In this document: positions 7,175-16,570 of the stretch, in pieces
Layout of the letters: each line of letters opens with the position of its first letter
How positions within the stretch are numbered: the stretch's first letter is position 1
Assembly: GCA_015067145.1 (NCBI GenBank)
Contig: SVNA01000009.1
Span: forward strand, 1 to 64,000
Length of the DNA: 64,000 nucleotides
Reading direction: 5' to 3'
From: Oscillospiraceae bacterium
Lineage (GTDB): Bacteria > Bacillota > Clostridia > Oscillospirales > Ruminococcaceae
Made by a program: the position numbers and the translations under genes
The notes under the pieces: generated by a model
Told to the model about the DNA's origin: nothing
The model's input: the letters and a program-made list of their open reading frames with translations, nothing else
Databases searched by the model: none

Positions 7175-9069
7175 CGTCTACCCTTGTGCATATCTCGGTT
7201 GCGTTTCTGTGCTTCCTGCCAGTTTTTTACAGGCACATTTTTGCGTTTTGGACTGGATGCGGAATATGCAGCCTCTGATTTTGTCTTTTTGCTGCCTACA
7301 AGAAGAGGTATAAGGTCTTCGCGATGTACCTGTTTCAGTGCTTCACGCACAACCTGTGTATTTTTAGGATTGTAGTACTGCAGCAGTGCACGCTGTGTTG
7401 CCTTTTCCTGAGAAGTTTTTGCAACATATACAGGTTTGAGTGTGTACGGGTCAAGACCTGTGTAGTACATTGATGTGGAAACCGTACCGGGTGTAGGATA
7501 AAAATCCTGTACCTGCTCAGGTCTGATTTTATTTTTAGCCAGATACTCTGCCAGCAGAACAGCATCCTTGAGGGTGCTGCCCGGATGGCTGGACATAAGA
7601 TATGGCACAAGATACTGTTCCTTGCCAATTTTCTTTGTTATCTGATAGAACTTGTTCTGGAATCGGTCGTACAGACCCAGAGCAGGCTTGCCCATACATT
7701 CCAGTGTTTTCGGTGCAAAATGTTCAGGTGCAACCTTCAGCTGACCGCTTACGTGGTGCTGCACCAGTTCTTTGAAGAAACTGTCGTCCCTGTCGTGCAT
7801 TATGTAGTCATATCGGAGACCGCTGCGGACAAACACACGTTTTACACCTTTTATTGCACGGATTTTACGCAACAGGCTGAGGTAGTCGCTGTGGTCAACC
7901 TGAAGATGGGGACAAGGTGTAGGTGCAAGACATTTTCTGTCGGGACAAAGACCCTCTGTTACCTGCTTTTTGCAGCTTGGAATACGGAAGTCGGCAGTAG
8001 GGCCGCCAACATCGTGGATATACCCTTTAAAATCAGGGGATGCAGCAATCTTTTCCGCCTCTGCCAGTACACTTTCGTGGCTGCGGCTGGTTACAAAGCG
8101 GCCCTGGTGCATTGTGATTGCACAGAAGTTGCAGCCGCCAAAACAGCCACGGTTATGGATAATGGAGAAACTTACCTCCTGAATGGAGTTAAGGCCGCCC
8201 TCCTTGTCATATATTTCAGGGTATGTGCGGGTAAAGGGCAGTGCAAAAAGTGCATCCAGCTCCTTGCGGTAGAGTGGTTTTGCAGGCTTGTTCTGTACAA
8301 GGTACAGATCATTTGTCTGCTTCTGCACCACAACCTTGCCGTTGATATGGTCCTGATTTTCCATCTGTACACGGGTTGCTTTGGAATAGCTGACCTTATC
8401 TTCGCTTACCTTTTTATAGCTTGCACATTCAGCATAACCTACAGGCAGTTCCCACTGCTGAGCCAGCCAGCAGGTACCTGGGATATCGTGCATTGTTTTT
8501 ATATCTTCACCTCTGGCAAGACGCTGTACAATCTCGGCTGTCTGACGTTCGCTCATGCCAAAGGACAGCAAATCAGCACCGCTGTCCAGAAGAACCGAGG
8601 GCATAACGGAATCTGACCAGTAGTCGTAGTGTGCAAAACGGCGAAGCGAAGCCTCTATGCCGCCGATAACTACAGGCAGGTCAGAGTAAGCCTGTTTTGC
8701 CAGCTGTGTGTAGACCGTAACAGCACGGTCAGGGCGTTTACCCTGTTTGCCGCCAGCGGAATAGTCATCGGTATCACGGCGTTTTTTTGCAACAGTGTAA
8801 TGGGTAACCATACTGTCCACGTTGCCGCTGCCAATGAGAAAACCGTATTTTGGCTTGCCGAAGCGTTTGAAATCCTCGCAGTTGTTGAATTTTGGCTGCG
8901 GAAGCACACAAACATTAAAGCCCAGTGCATCAACAATTCTTGCGATAACCGCAGTGCCAAAGCTTGGGTGGTCAACGTAGGCATCTCCCCCCACAACCAC
9001 GAAATCAGGCTGGGTAAATCCAGCCTGTATCATTTCGTCATAGGTAATAGGTAATAATTTTTCTGTCAT
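7171..9069 (-). CDS. YgiQ family radical SAM protein
   Basis: A 632-residue radical SAM protein. An N-terminal B12-binding-like domain is followed by the radical SAM core with the iron-sulfur motif CFGGCNFC and the family-specific HNRGC and GRFVTSRS segments. The C-terminal part (YFPTPGTVST-like QDFYPTPGT) is typical of YgiQ. The reaction of the family is not established. It is in the middle of an operon, 17 bases after ftsK and overlapping the MBL gene by four bases. Confidence 0.9.
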   Translation of the reverse strand: MTEKLLPITYDEMIQAGFTQPDFVVVGGDAYVDHPSFGTAVIARIVDALGFNVCVLPQPKFNNCEDFKRFGKPKYGFLIGSGNVDSMVTHYTVAKKRRDTDDYSAGGKQGKRPDRAVTVYTQLAKQAYSDLPVVIGGIEASLRRFAHYDYWSDSVMPSVLLDSGADLLSFGMSERQTAEIVQRLARGEDIKTMHDIPGTCWLAQQWELPVGYAECASYKKVSEDKVSYSKATRVQMENQDHINGKVVVQKQTNDLYLVQNKPAKPLYRKELDALFALPFTRTYPEIYDKEGGLNSIQEVSFSIIHNRGCFGGCNFCAITMHQGRFVTSRSHESVLAEAEKIAASPDFKGYIHDVGGPTADFRIPSCKKQVTEGLCPDRKCLAPTPCPHLQVDHSDYLSLLRKIRAIKGVKRVFVRSGLRYDYIMHDRDDSFFKELVQHHVSGQLKVAPEHFAPKTLECMGKPALGLYDRFQNKFYQITKKIGKEQYLVPYLMSSHPGSTLKDAVLLAEYLAKNKIRPEQVQDFYPTPGTVSTSMYYTGLDPYTLKPVYVAKTSQEKATQRALLQYYNPKNTQVVREALKQVHREDLIPLLVGSKKTKSEAAYSASSPKRKNVPVKNWQEAQKRNRDMHKGRR

Positions 9070-9086
9070 AATATATTATCGTATAT

Positions 9087-11534
9087 CTACTGTTCGTTAT
9101 TATTGTTTATCATCATTTCAAGCCACTGGTTTTTGGTGATTAGTACCTGACGCGGCTTGCTTCCTTCGTATGGGCCGATAATACCCATCTCTTCCATCTC
9201 GTCCATAATGCGTGCTGCACGGGCATAGCCCAGCTTCAGTTTTCTCTGCAAAAGGCTTGTGGAAGCCTGTCCCGCATCCACAACGGTTTCTATAGCTTTG
9301 TGAATCATTTCATCACGCTGTTCGCCGTCAGAATCTGCTGCAGCTGCACCGCTCTTGCTGCCTGTTGCCGCCGCAATATTTTCCATGGAAGAAATCATCT
9401 CTTCGTTATAGTTTACAACATAGTCGGTCTTGATAAAGTCGATTACCTTACCGATTTCTTCGTCTTTAACATAGGTACCCTGAACACGGATAGGCTTTGC
9501 TGCACCCAATGGCAGATAGAGCATATCGCCCATACCCAGCAGTTTTTCCGCACCGCCGCCGTCAAGGATTGTACGGCTGTCTATCTGGCTGGAAACTGCA
9601 AAGGCAATTCTTGCAGGGATATTGGCTTTGATAAGGCCGGTGATAACGTCAACGGACGGACGCTGTGTTGCAACGATAAGGTGCATACCCGCTGCCCTTG
9701 CCTTCTGTGCAATACGGCAGATGTAGTCTTCCACCTCTTTGCCCGCAACCATCATAAGGTCTGCAAGTTCGTCGATAACAATGGCTACATAAGGCAGCTT
9801 TTCAAGGTCTTCCCTTGTTTCCGCCAGCTTGTTGTAGCTCTTGATTTCTCTCACACCTGTTTCGGCAAAGAGTTTATAGCGTTTTTCCATCTCGGCAACT
9901 GCACTGCCAAGGGCCCCCGCCGCCTTTTTAGGCTCGGTTACAACAGGCATAAGCAGATGCGGAATGCCGTTGTATTCGGCAAGTTCAACCACTTTAGGGT
10001 CGATAAGGATAAGCTTTACATCTTCAGGAGAAGATTTATAAAGGAAACTGGTAATAACTGCATTGATGCATACAGATTTACCGCTGCCTGTTGAGCCTGC
10101 AATAAGCAGGTGAGGCATTCTGGTAAGGTCCGCCACAACCACATTGCCCGCAATATCTACACCCAAAGCAATGGAAAGCGGAGATTTACTGTCTTTAAAC
10201 TCCTTGCTTTCGAAAATTGTGCGGATGTTTACCGAGCTGGAAGCTTTGTTTGGAACCTCAATACCAACTGCAGCCTTGTTTGGAATAGGTGCTTCGATAC
10301 GCACACCGCTTGCTGCGAGGTTCAATGCAATATCATCTGCAAGGCTTGTGATTTTGCTGATTTTTACACCTGCCAGGGGCTGAAGTTCATATCTTGTTAC
10401 CGACGGACCGCGGGAAATATCGATAATTTTTGTCTGCACACCAAAGCTTGCAAGGGTATTTACCAGCAGTTCTGCATTGGTTTTCAGCTCGTTTTCAATA
10501 TCACCTGCAGATTTTCTGCCCGCACGGTCAAAGAGTGTGATTGGAGGTTTGCGGTAAATGTAAGGTTTTTCCTCTGCCTTTTCGCCCTCTGCTGTTTCGC
10601 CCTCTGCTTTTGATGCTTCCTCTGCCAGAGATGTCTGCTGTGTCTCCTCTTCTTTTTCCTCTTCCTGAGGAGCTGTGAGGTTCAGCTTTTTCATGATTTC
10701 TTCAATCTTCTGCTGTTCAAGCTGCTTGTTCTCCTGAACACTGTCGAAAGTCTCGGCAAAGTTATCTATATCTCCGATTTCTTCCTTCTCCGCAGGCTGC
10801 ACAATCGGATCATCAATTTCAAAGTCAATCTTTTTACTGCGTTTTTTAGGCTGTTCTGCCTGTTTTTCAGCTTTTTCTCTTTCAGCCTGCTTTGCAGCTT
10901 TTGCGGCACGGCTTTCTTCTCTTGCTCTTTCCAGCTCTGCTTTCTGTTTTTCAGCCTCTGCCTTTGTGCGTTTATAGATATCGTAAGGGGTTGTGTCTGT
11001 AAGCATCATTGCAAAAACCGCAGTGAGCACACCCACAATAATCGCTGCAGGTGCAATACCCATATTGGTGATAAGCGGAATTGTTGCCAGTGCTGCCACA
11101 CCGCCTGTGAATGTGAACGGCTTGCTGTTTTCCCACAGACCTTTTACTGTGAGAATCCATGCTTCCTGCTGGGTGAATGCTGTGGAAAGAATATGTATAA
11201 GGCTGGCAACCAGCATAACACAGATTACAGATTCCACCATCTTCCATTTTACAGGTCTGCCCTTTGCTGTGAGCACTGCAAGATATATGAGGATTATACC
11301 GATGATATAGTTTGTGGCACCGAAAATGCCGAATGTGTAGCCCTTAATCTGTTCCCACACGGCTTCTCCCGGCACAAAGCACAGCCCAAGCCAGAGCAGG
11401 CCCAATGCGAACATTAAAATGCTCCAGGCACGGTTGATTTCCGCCTTTTTCTGCTCCTGTTTTGATGGTCTGCCCCTCTTTTTACCTGTTGCGGTTGTTG
11501 TTTTGGTGTTTTTTGCACCTGTCTTTTTTGGCAT
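9087..11534 (-). CDS. DNA translocase FtsK/SpoIIIE
   Basis: An 815-residue translocase that pumps chromosomal DNA through the division or sporulation septum. Four membrane helices lie between about residues 36 and 180. A charged linker rich in Ala/Glu/Lys (190-320) follows. The RecA-like motor has Walker [10 protein letters not shown] at 479-487 and a [11 protein letters not shown] segment, and the C-terminal winged-helix gamma domain (about 740-805) recognises orienting DNA sites. The N-terminus is Lys/Thr-rich. Neighbouring tepA upstream matches the Bacillus arrangement tepA-spoIIIE. Whether it serves division, sporulation or both is not decidable here. Confidence 0.95.
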   Translation of the reverse strand: MPKKTGAKNTKTTTATGKKRGRPSKQEQKKAEINRAWSILMFALGLLWLGLCFVPGEAVWEQIKGYTFGIFGATNYIIGIILIYLAVLTAKGRPVKWKMVESVICVMLVASLIHILSTAFTQQEAWILTVKGLWENSKPFTFTGGVAALATIPLITNMGIAPAAIIVGVLTAVFAMMLTDTTPYDIYKRTKAEAEKQKAELERAREESRAAKAAKQAEREKAEKQAEQPKKRSKKIDFEIDDPIVQPAEKEEIGDIDNFAETFDSVQENKQLEQQKIEEIMKKLNLTAPQEEEKEEETQQTSLAEEASKAEGETAEGEKAEEKPYIYRKPPITLFDRAGRKSAGDIENELKTNAELLVNTLASFGVQTKIIDISRGPSVTRYELQPLAGVKISKITSLADDIALNLAASGVRIEAPIPNKAAVGIEVPNKASSSVNIRTIFESKEFKDSKSPLSIALGVDIAGNVVVADLTRMPHLLIAGSTGSGKSVCINAVITSFLYKSSPEDVKLILIDPKVVELAEYNGIPHLLMPVVTEPKKAAGALGSAVAEMEKRYKLFAETGVREIKSYNKLAETREDLEKLPYVAIVIDELADLMMVAGKEVEDYICRIAQKARAAGMHLIVATQRPSVDVITGLIKANIPARIAFAVSSQIDSRTILDGGGAEKLLGMGDMLYLPLGAAKPIRVQGTYVKDEEIGKVIDFIKTDYVVNYNEEMISSMENIAAATGSKSGAAAADSDGEQRDEMIHKAIETVVDAGQASTSLLQRKLKLGYARAARIMDEMEEMGIIGPYEGSKPRQVLITKNQWLEMMINNNNEQ

Positions 11535-11717
11535 AGTTTTTCTCCGTTTTCAGATTTTCCCAAAATTTATGTAATGGGCATAATAGCCCAATATAATCAA
11601 ACTTTACATTATATAATACCATATTTATATAAAAAATAAAATAGATAATTTGTGGTATTTTGGTGTATAGCGAGTACTGTCGTTTTAATACTCAGCTGCT
11701 GACTGTATCCATTTAAA

Positions 11718-12389
11718 CTATCTTTTGCCGCTGTCTTTTTCTATTTCACTGTACAGAAACTCAAGGGCATCACCTATATATCCTATCTGGTCGATAAGGC
11801 CCTCCTCCACCGCCCCGTTGCCATCCAGCACAGTACCCTGGTCCATAATAAGCTCGCCGTTTTTCGCCATAAGCTTTGTAAATTTCGCTTTTGTTATGCG
11901 GGAATTGCGGGTTACAAAGCTCGTTACACGCTCCTGTATGGAATCCAGATAGTTCATCGTCTGCATTGTGGCAAGAACTGTGCCGCTGTGGCGCACGGGG
12001 TGGGCAGTCATTGTTGCTGTTGGCACAATAAAAGAACGTTTTGCACTGACTGCAAGGGGTATGCCAATAGAATGTCCTCCTCCCAGCACTATACTTGCAG
12101 TTGGTTTGGTCATACCGCAGATAAGCTCTGCTATGGCAAGGCCTGCCTCCACATCACCGCCCACTGTGTTGAGAATGATGAGCAGACCCTCGATATCGGG
12201 ATCCTCCTGAACTGCAACCAGCTGTGGTATGACATGCTCGTATTTAGTGGTTTTAATCTGCGAATTGGACTCAAAATGTCCCTCTATCTGCCCTATTATC
12301 GTAAGACAGTGTATCGGGTGCTTGCCTTTTGTGGTGTTAACAAGCCCTGCTTCTTCTTTCTGCACTGTATTTTCTGCATTATTTTCCAT
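11718..12389 (-). CDS. tepA: TepA-like ClpP-fold serine protease
   Basis: A 223-residue ClpP/crotonase-fold protein of the TepA (YmfB) type. ILNTVGGDVEAG matches the ClpP oxyanion region, GGGHSIGIPLAV holds the likely nucleophile Ser, and TMTAHPVR holds the likely His. The listed ORF begins 16 codons earlier. ATG at 12389 is preferred because AAGGAGGC sits about 8 bases upstream. It is upstream of ftsK/spoIIIE with 183 bases between, as in Bacillus. Known TepA affects protein export and spore peptide degradation; its role here is inferred from family and position. Confidence 0.85.
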   Translation of the reverse strand: MENNAENTVQKEEAGLVNTTKGKHPIHCLTIIGQIEGHFESNSQIKTTKYEHVIPQLVAVQEDPDIEGLLIILNTVGGDVEAGLAIAELICGMTKPTASIVLGGGHSIGIPLAVSAKRSFIVPTATMTAHPVRHSGTVLATMQTMNYLDSIQERVTSFVTRNSRITKAKFTKLMAKNGELIMDQGTVLDGNGAVEEGLIDQIGYIGDALEFLYSEIEKDSGKR

Positions 12390-12454
12390 ATTGCTGCCTC
12401 CTTTTGTGCATATTATTATATGTAAAGGTTGCCGCAATATTTAACTGCACAAAC

Positions 12455-12473
12455 TTGTGCAAAAATTTGACAA
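12455..12473. promoter_or_regulatory. Candidate Rex operator over the rex promoter
   Basis: TTGTGCAAAAATTTGACAA is an imperfect palindrome resembling the Rex consensus TTGTGAA-N4-TTCACAA, with one extra base in the spacer. It overlaps the -35 box of the rex promoter and abuts a perfect palindrome GCACAA-AC-TTGTGC at 12447-12460. Negative autoregulation is known for Rex, but this site is only a pattern match. Confidence 0.4.
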
Positions 12474-12495
12474 AGTCTGTCTTTAATTGTACAAT
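12467..12495 (+). promoter_or_regulatory. Promoter of rex
   Basis: TTGACA, 17 bases, TACAAT, with the predicted transcription start about 50 bases before the rex ATG. Confidence 0.7.
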
Positions 12496-12552
12496 AAAAA
12501 GCAGAAAATTAATTGCATCAAATTGAAATCAATATGTTAAAGGCGGTGTTTT

Positions 12553-13191
12553 ATGTCCAGTCCAAAAGCTTCCTTACCTGTTATCCGCAGACTTCCAAGA
12601 TATTTCAGATACATAACAGAACTGAAATCCATTGGCAAAACAAGAGTTTCTTCCAGCCAGCTGGCTGAAATTATGGGTTCCACACCAAGCCAGGTGCGTC
12701 AGGACTTCAACTGCTTTGGTGGCTTTGGCCAGCAGGGTATCGGTTACAGTGTTGAACTGCTGCACAGCGAAATTGAACATCTGCTTTTCCCAAATGACCA
12801 TATTACTGCCATATTGGTTGGTGCAGGCAGCCTTGGTGCAACAATCGCAAATTTTGTTCTGCACGAAGCTGACAGTGTAAAGCTGAATGCAATATTTGAC
12901 AACAACATCAATCTTGTGGGCAAAACACTCCACAATATAAAAATACTAAACGCCGACACAATAGTTGAATACTGCCAGGAGCACAAACCTGACCTTATAA
13001 TTGCCTGTATTCCAAAGGATGCTGCCGAAAAATTTGCACCTACACTTTCTGCAACAGGCGTAAAGGGTGTATGGAATTTCAGCCACTATGATTTCAGCAT
13101 CTACGACAAATCTCTTATTGTGGAAAATGTGCATCTGCGAGACAGCCTGATGGCATTGAGCTACAGAATAAACCACGCTGACGAAGAATAA
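12553..13191 (+). CDS. rex: Redox-sensing repressor Rex
   Basis: A 212-residue NADH/NAD+ sensing repressor. The N-terminal winged helix contains the recognition region STPSQVRQDFNCFG and the family segment GFGQQGIGY. The Rossmann domain starts with ILVGAGSLGATIANF, a GxGxxG dinucleotide site, and the C-terminal helix (SLMALSYRIN) swaps between subunits. Rex normally controls fermentative NADH re-oxidation genes. GGCGGTG precedes the ATG. It has its own promoter with a possible Rex site and a bidirectional terminator after it. Confidence 0.95.
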   Translation: MSSPKASLPVIRRLPRYFRYITELKSIGKTRVSSSQLAEIMGSTPSQVRQDFNCFGGFGQQGIGYSVELLHSEIEHLLFPNDHITAILVGAGSLGATIANFVLHEADSVKLNAIFDNNINLVGKTLHNIKILNADTIVEYCQEHKPDLIIACIPKDAAEKFAPTLSATGVKGVWNFSHYDFSIYDKSLIVENVHLRDSLMALSYRINHADEE

Positions 13192-13207
13192 ACTTATATT
13201 TATAAAT

Positions 13208-13240
13208 AAAAAAACGACAGAAATTCTGTCGTTTTTTTAT
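13208..13240. terminator. Bidirectional terminator between rex and the phosphoesterase gene
   Basis: Stem AAAACGACAGA/TCTGTCGTTTT with a 3-base loop, A-rich on the left and T-rich on the right. It serves two convergent genes. Confidence 0.85.
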
Positions 13241-13270
13241 TTACTGTATTCTAATTGGTATGCAAACTAT

Positions 13271-14566
13271 TTACTGTGCTGTTTCAAAAACTTTTTCCCA
13301 GCTGAGCTGGCTTTTTTCCACAGTGGATGGGTTTGCCGCTGTTAACATATAGTTAAAGGACCAGATTTCTCCCAGATTTTTCTCCTGCATGATACGGTAG
13401 CCGTCGCTTGCCAGCATATGCGGATAAAACTCGTTGAGCGTGCCTGCAAAATAGTTTACATTGAACTCTGCCCACATAGAAGCAAGGGCATCCTTTTCCT
13501 CTTCGGTCAGTTTAAGTTCCGCTACCCTTTCATATGCTTTTCTGTATGCAGATTCAAAGTAGAAATCTTTGTTGTATTTATCAAAATTGAGCAGATTTTC
13601 GTCTTCTATACCGTTTTTTTCTGCATAGCCCTGCACATCAATCTTCTGGACATTGTAGAACATCTTTTCAGGTGAAATATGTACAACACCATACTGGCAC
13701 TCACGGATTGTCATGCTTGATGTGGCGATATCCGTAACACCGCTTTGAGTTTCTTCTATATGCTGCAGATGGATATGACCGCTGAGGTTTACATCCACGC
13801 CGTATTTATCATAGATTTCCACAAGTTCATCACTGTTGTAGACTGTATATTCAAAGCTGAAAGCATCATCAGGATAGTGGTTTACAATATTCTGATGTGT
13901 AAATGCAACTATTTTATCATCCTTGTCCAGCTTTGCCAGCTCAGTATCCAGCCAGGTGAGCATCTCCTCTTCTGCCAGGATACCGCCGGTCATAAAACTC
14001 TGAGGTGTGTGGATTGCCGCCACATAGATATCTTTACCCAGCTTTACAATATAACTGAGACCATCGGGAGAAACAGTATATGCAATATCAGGGCCGAATT
14101 CCTTATAATATTCCACAAAATCCGCCTCGGTTGTATAGTCGGCTTTGTAGGATAAATCTCCTTCATACCCACGGCTGAAAGGATATTCAATATCGTGATT
14201 GCCTGGAATAGCCAGCACATCTATGCCTGCTGCCTCGATTTTTTTAAGTTTCAGGATAAAATCCTCGTGGCTTAATTTTTCGCAGTTGAAGGTAATATCA
14301 CCGCTGATAAGCACCGCGTCAGGCTTTTGGGCTATAACATCCTCCACGAATGCATCACATATTTGCTCTGAATAGTGGGTCATCTTGCCGTCACCCGAAA
14401 TCAGCATCTCCACAAATGCATCGGAATTGTCGGTAAGCTGCTGGGAGAGATAGTGCATATCTGTTGCGTGAAAGAGGGTAACCTCGCTTTTTTCATCCTT
14501 TTGGTCTGCACCGCAGCCCGAAAATACAAGTGCGGCTGCTGTAATAAGTGCAAAAATTCTTTTCAT
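13271..14566 (-). CDS. Metallophosphoesterase lipoprotein
   Basis: A 431-residue surface lipoprotein. The signal peptide MKRIFALITAAALVFSGC ends in a lipobox Cys. All calcineurin-like motifs are present in order: TDMHYL, ISGDITFN, PGNHDIEYP, FTHQNIVNHY and SGHIHLQH, binding two metal ions. Relatives are 3',5'-cyclic nucleotide phosphodiesterases or Ser/Thr phosphatases, but the extracellular place suggests a nutrient phosphodiester or polymer substrate. About 37 bases separate it from glsA downstream, so the two may be co-transcribed. Confidence 0.85.
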   Translation of the reverse strand: MKRIFALITAAALVFSGCGADQKDEKSEVTLFHATDMHYLSQQLTDNSDAFVEMLISGDGKMTHYSEQICDAFVEDVIAQKPDAVLISGDITFNCEKLSHEDFILKLKKIEAAGIDVLAIPGNHDIEYPFSRGYEGDLSYKADYTTEADFVEYYKEFGPDIAYTVSPDGLSYIVKLGKDIYVAAIHTPQSFMTGGILAEEEMLTWLDTELAKLDKDDKIVAFTHQNIVNHYPDDAFSFEYTVYNSDELVEIYDKYGVDVNLSGHIHLQHIEETQSGVTDIATSSMTIRECQYGVVHISPEKMFYNVQKIDVQGYAEKNGIEDENLLNFDKYNKDFYFESAYRKAYERVAELKLTEEEKDALASMWAEFNVNYFAGTLNEFYPHMLASDGYRIMQEKNLGEIWSFNYMLTAANPSTVEKSQLSWEKVFETAQ

Positions 14567-14603
14567 TGTATTACCTCGAAAAAACAGTATTTCTGCTTAT
14601 TTT

Positions 14604-15551
14604 TTAGATATATTCCTTTACCTTTGCACCCGAGAAATAGTGCAGGTTAAGTTCCTTGGAGAGATATTCCAGAATTTTGAGACCCCACACACTGTTGCCC
14701 TTTTCGTCAAGGCTTGGACCGTAAACTGCAATGCCGAAATTATCCTCAACACAGCACATAATGCCGCCGCCTACACCGCTCTTTGCCGGTATGCCTACTT
14801 TGATGGCAAATTCACCGGAGCCGTCGTACATACCGCAGGTAACCATAAGGGTTTTTGCAATGAGAGCATATTCGCTTTCCACAAGTCTTTCTCCTGTGAA
14901 GATATTTACACCGTCATTTGCAAGAATGCTGCCTATTCTTGCAAGGTCTTCGGCATTTACATTTACAGAGCACATTTTGAAGTAGAAGTCCAGTGTCTGT
15001 TCAACATCCTTTTCCAGCACACCTTCGTTGGCAAGCATATAGGCGATTGCACGGTTTTTCATACCCGATGCTTTTTCGGAAAGATATACTTTTTCATTAA
15101 GATATATATCCTCTCTGCCGCAGAGTTTACGCATAAGTGCGAGAAAATCGCTGAACGGAAATTCGGAATCGATAACCCCTGCAACTGCAATCGCCCCTGC
15201 ATTGATCATAGGGTTAAGAGGTATATGGTTGTGTGTTTCCAGACGGACAATACTGTTGAAGGCATCCCCTGTAGGTTCTACCCATACCTTGTCAAAAACT
15301 CTGTCCCTGCCCACTGTCTGCAAGGCAAGAATAAGGGCAACCACCTTGGAGATACTCTGCATAGTGAAAAGTGTTTCACAGTCCCCCGCTTTGTATATTT
15401 TCTTGTTGTTGGCAACAATACACACGCCAAGGGCATCACGGTCTGCCTTGAAAAGCTCCGGGATATAGCTTGCAACCTTGCCTGTGTTTTCAAAACTTTT
15501 TGCGTAGTCCAGTGCTTTTTTTACAAGTATTTCAAGATTTGTTTTTTCCAT
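14604..15551 (-). CDS. glsA: Glutaminase A
   Basis: A 315-residue glutaminase (glutamine to glutamate and ammonia) of the serine-dependent beta-lactamase-like family. The nucleophile motif QSISK gives S66 and K69, and NPMINAGAIAV, YLSEKASGMKNRA and PAKSGVGGGI are family blocks. Length is normal and no extra domains are present. In anaerobes this can feed glutamate fermentation or give acid resistance through ammonia. It is downstream of the TraX gene and upstream of the phosphoesterase. Confidence 0.95.
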   Translation of the reverse strand: MEKTNLEILVKKALDYAKSFENTGKVASYIPELFKADRDALGVCIVANNKKIYKAGDCETLFTMQSISKVVALILALQTVGRDRVFDKVWVEPTGDAFNSIVRLETHNHIPLNPMINAGAIAVAGVIDSEFPFSDFLALMRKLCGREDIYLNEKVYLSEKASGMKNRAIAYMLANEGVLEKDVEQTLDFYFKMCSVNVNAEDLARIGSILANDGVNIFTGERLVESEYALIAKTLMVTCGMYDGSGEFAIKVGIPAKSGVGGGIMCCVEDNFGIAVYGPSLDEKGNSVWGLKILEYLSKELNLHYFSGAKVKEYI

Positions 15552-15649
15552 ATATATAAATCCTTTTCTGCATTATACAAGTTTAGCTGAAACATATTAT
15601 TAATAATATACCACAAAAAAATGATAATATAAAGATATTTGCAAGCAAA

Positions 15650-15679
15650 AACCTCTCACCCTAAACGGATGAGAGGCTG
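15650..15679 (-). terminator. Terminator after the TraX-like gene
   Basis: Stem CCTCTCA/TGAGAGG with an 11-base loop. On the minus strand it ends in a T run, a few bases after the TraX stop codon. Confidence 0.75.
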
Positions 15680-15681
15680 TT

Positions 15682-16422
15682 TTAAAATATAACTGTCAGG
15701 GCGATAATAAGCATATGCAACGGGTAGAAACCGTAACAGAAGTTTCTGAACCATTTTGCACTGTACCCCTTTTCGCCGTTGTAAAGCCAGATAAATACAA
15801 GGCTGAGCATCGCAAGAGACTGCTGAACAAGATTAAAGCTGAAACCGAAAATTTCTACAGGGTAGTAAAGGCCGCTGAGCATCTCCACATTGATATACCA
15901 CAGACAGAGCATCTGTCCGATGAGACACCACCATTTTTTCTGACGGAAGAAATAGAATGTCAGAACCGTCAGTACACCTGCACCGAAATAATCGGTCATA
16001 GCAATATAACCGAGGGCTGTGGCAAAAAGGGCTGCAACCGCCGCAACAGGTATGGTAAGCCAGAGTTTGCCTTTTTTGCGTATTGTTTCAATAAAATGGA
16101 TAAGCCCCAGGGCAATGAGAAATGTCCAGATAACATTCTGATGGAACGGATAGATAAATGAGCTGGAATACATAAGATTGAACGGTATTTCCGACAGCAA
16201 TGCAAGGATAAGCAGACGTTTGGCGTATTTTTTTACATTGCCTGTGTGTGCATAGCCTTCGGCAATCATAAAGGCAAAGATTGGAAAAGCCAGTCTGCCC
16301 ACCCAGGTGAGCCAGTCGTTGCCCGGAACAACCCTTGCCCACAGATGGTCACAGAGCATAAATGCCATCGCAAGTATATGAAGTGCTGATGATGTAATGC
16401 CGAATTTATTTTGTCTTTCCAT
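15682..16422 (-). CDS. TraX family membrane protein
   Basis: A 246-residue protein with about eight membrane helices. Its opening (SSALHILAMAFMLCDHLWA), followed by GRLAFPIFAFMIAEGYAHT, is typical of chromosomal TraX proteins in Firmicutes. TraX was named for N-acetylation of F pilin, and the family belongs to membrane acyltransferases, but no conjugation genes are nearby. A cell-surface acyl transfer role is an inference. It appears to stand alone between two terminators. Confidence 0.75.
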   Translation of the reverse strand: MERQNKFGITSSALHILAMAFMLCDHLWARVVPGNDWLTWVGRLAFPIFAFMIAEGYAHTGNVKKYAKRLLILALLSEIPFNLMYSSSFIYPFHQNVIWTFLIALGLIHFIETIRKKGKLWLTIPVAAVAALFATALGYIAMTDYFGAGVLTVLTFYFFRQKKWWCLIGQMLCLWYINVEMLSGLYYPVEIFGFSFNLVQQSLAMLSLVFIWLYNGEKGYSAKWFRNFCYGFYPLHMLIIALTVIF

Positions 16423-16479
16423 ATATGCTCCTGCCGCTGAAAATCAGCCATATTATTTTTTCGAAAATATTTAAAAGAA

Positions 16480-16523
16480 AAGGCCTGTCAAAAGCTTTGA
16501 ATAAAGATTCTGACAAGCCTTTT
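16480..16523 (-). terminator. Terminator of the GntR/ABC operon
   Basis: Imperfect stem AAAAGGC-CTGTCA against TGACA-A-GCCTTTT. It lies about 50 bases after the permease stop on the minus strand. Confidence 0.65.
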
Positions 16524-16570
16524 AATTATATTATGCTCAATTTATTAAATTTGTGTGATAACCGATAAAA

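Noticed and set aside
15682-16422. Conjugative element suggested by TraX
   Set aside because: No relaxase, coupling protein, integrase or att-like repeats are nearby. Chromosomal TraX proteins are common in Firmicutes.
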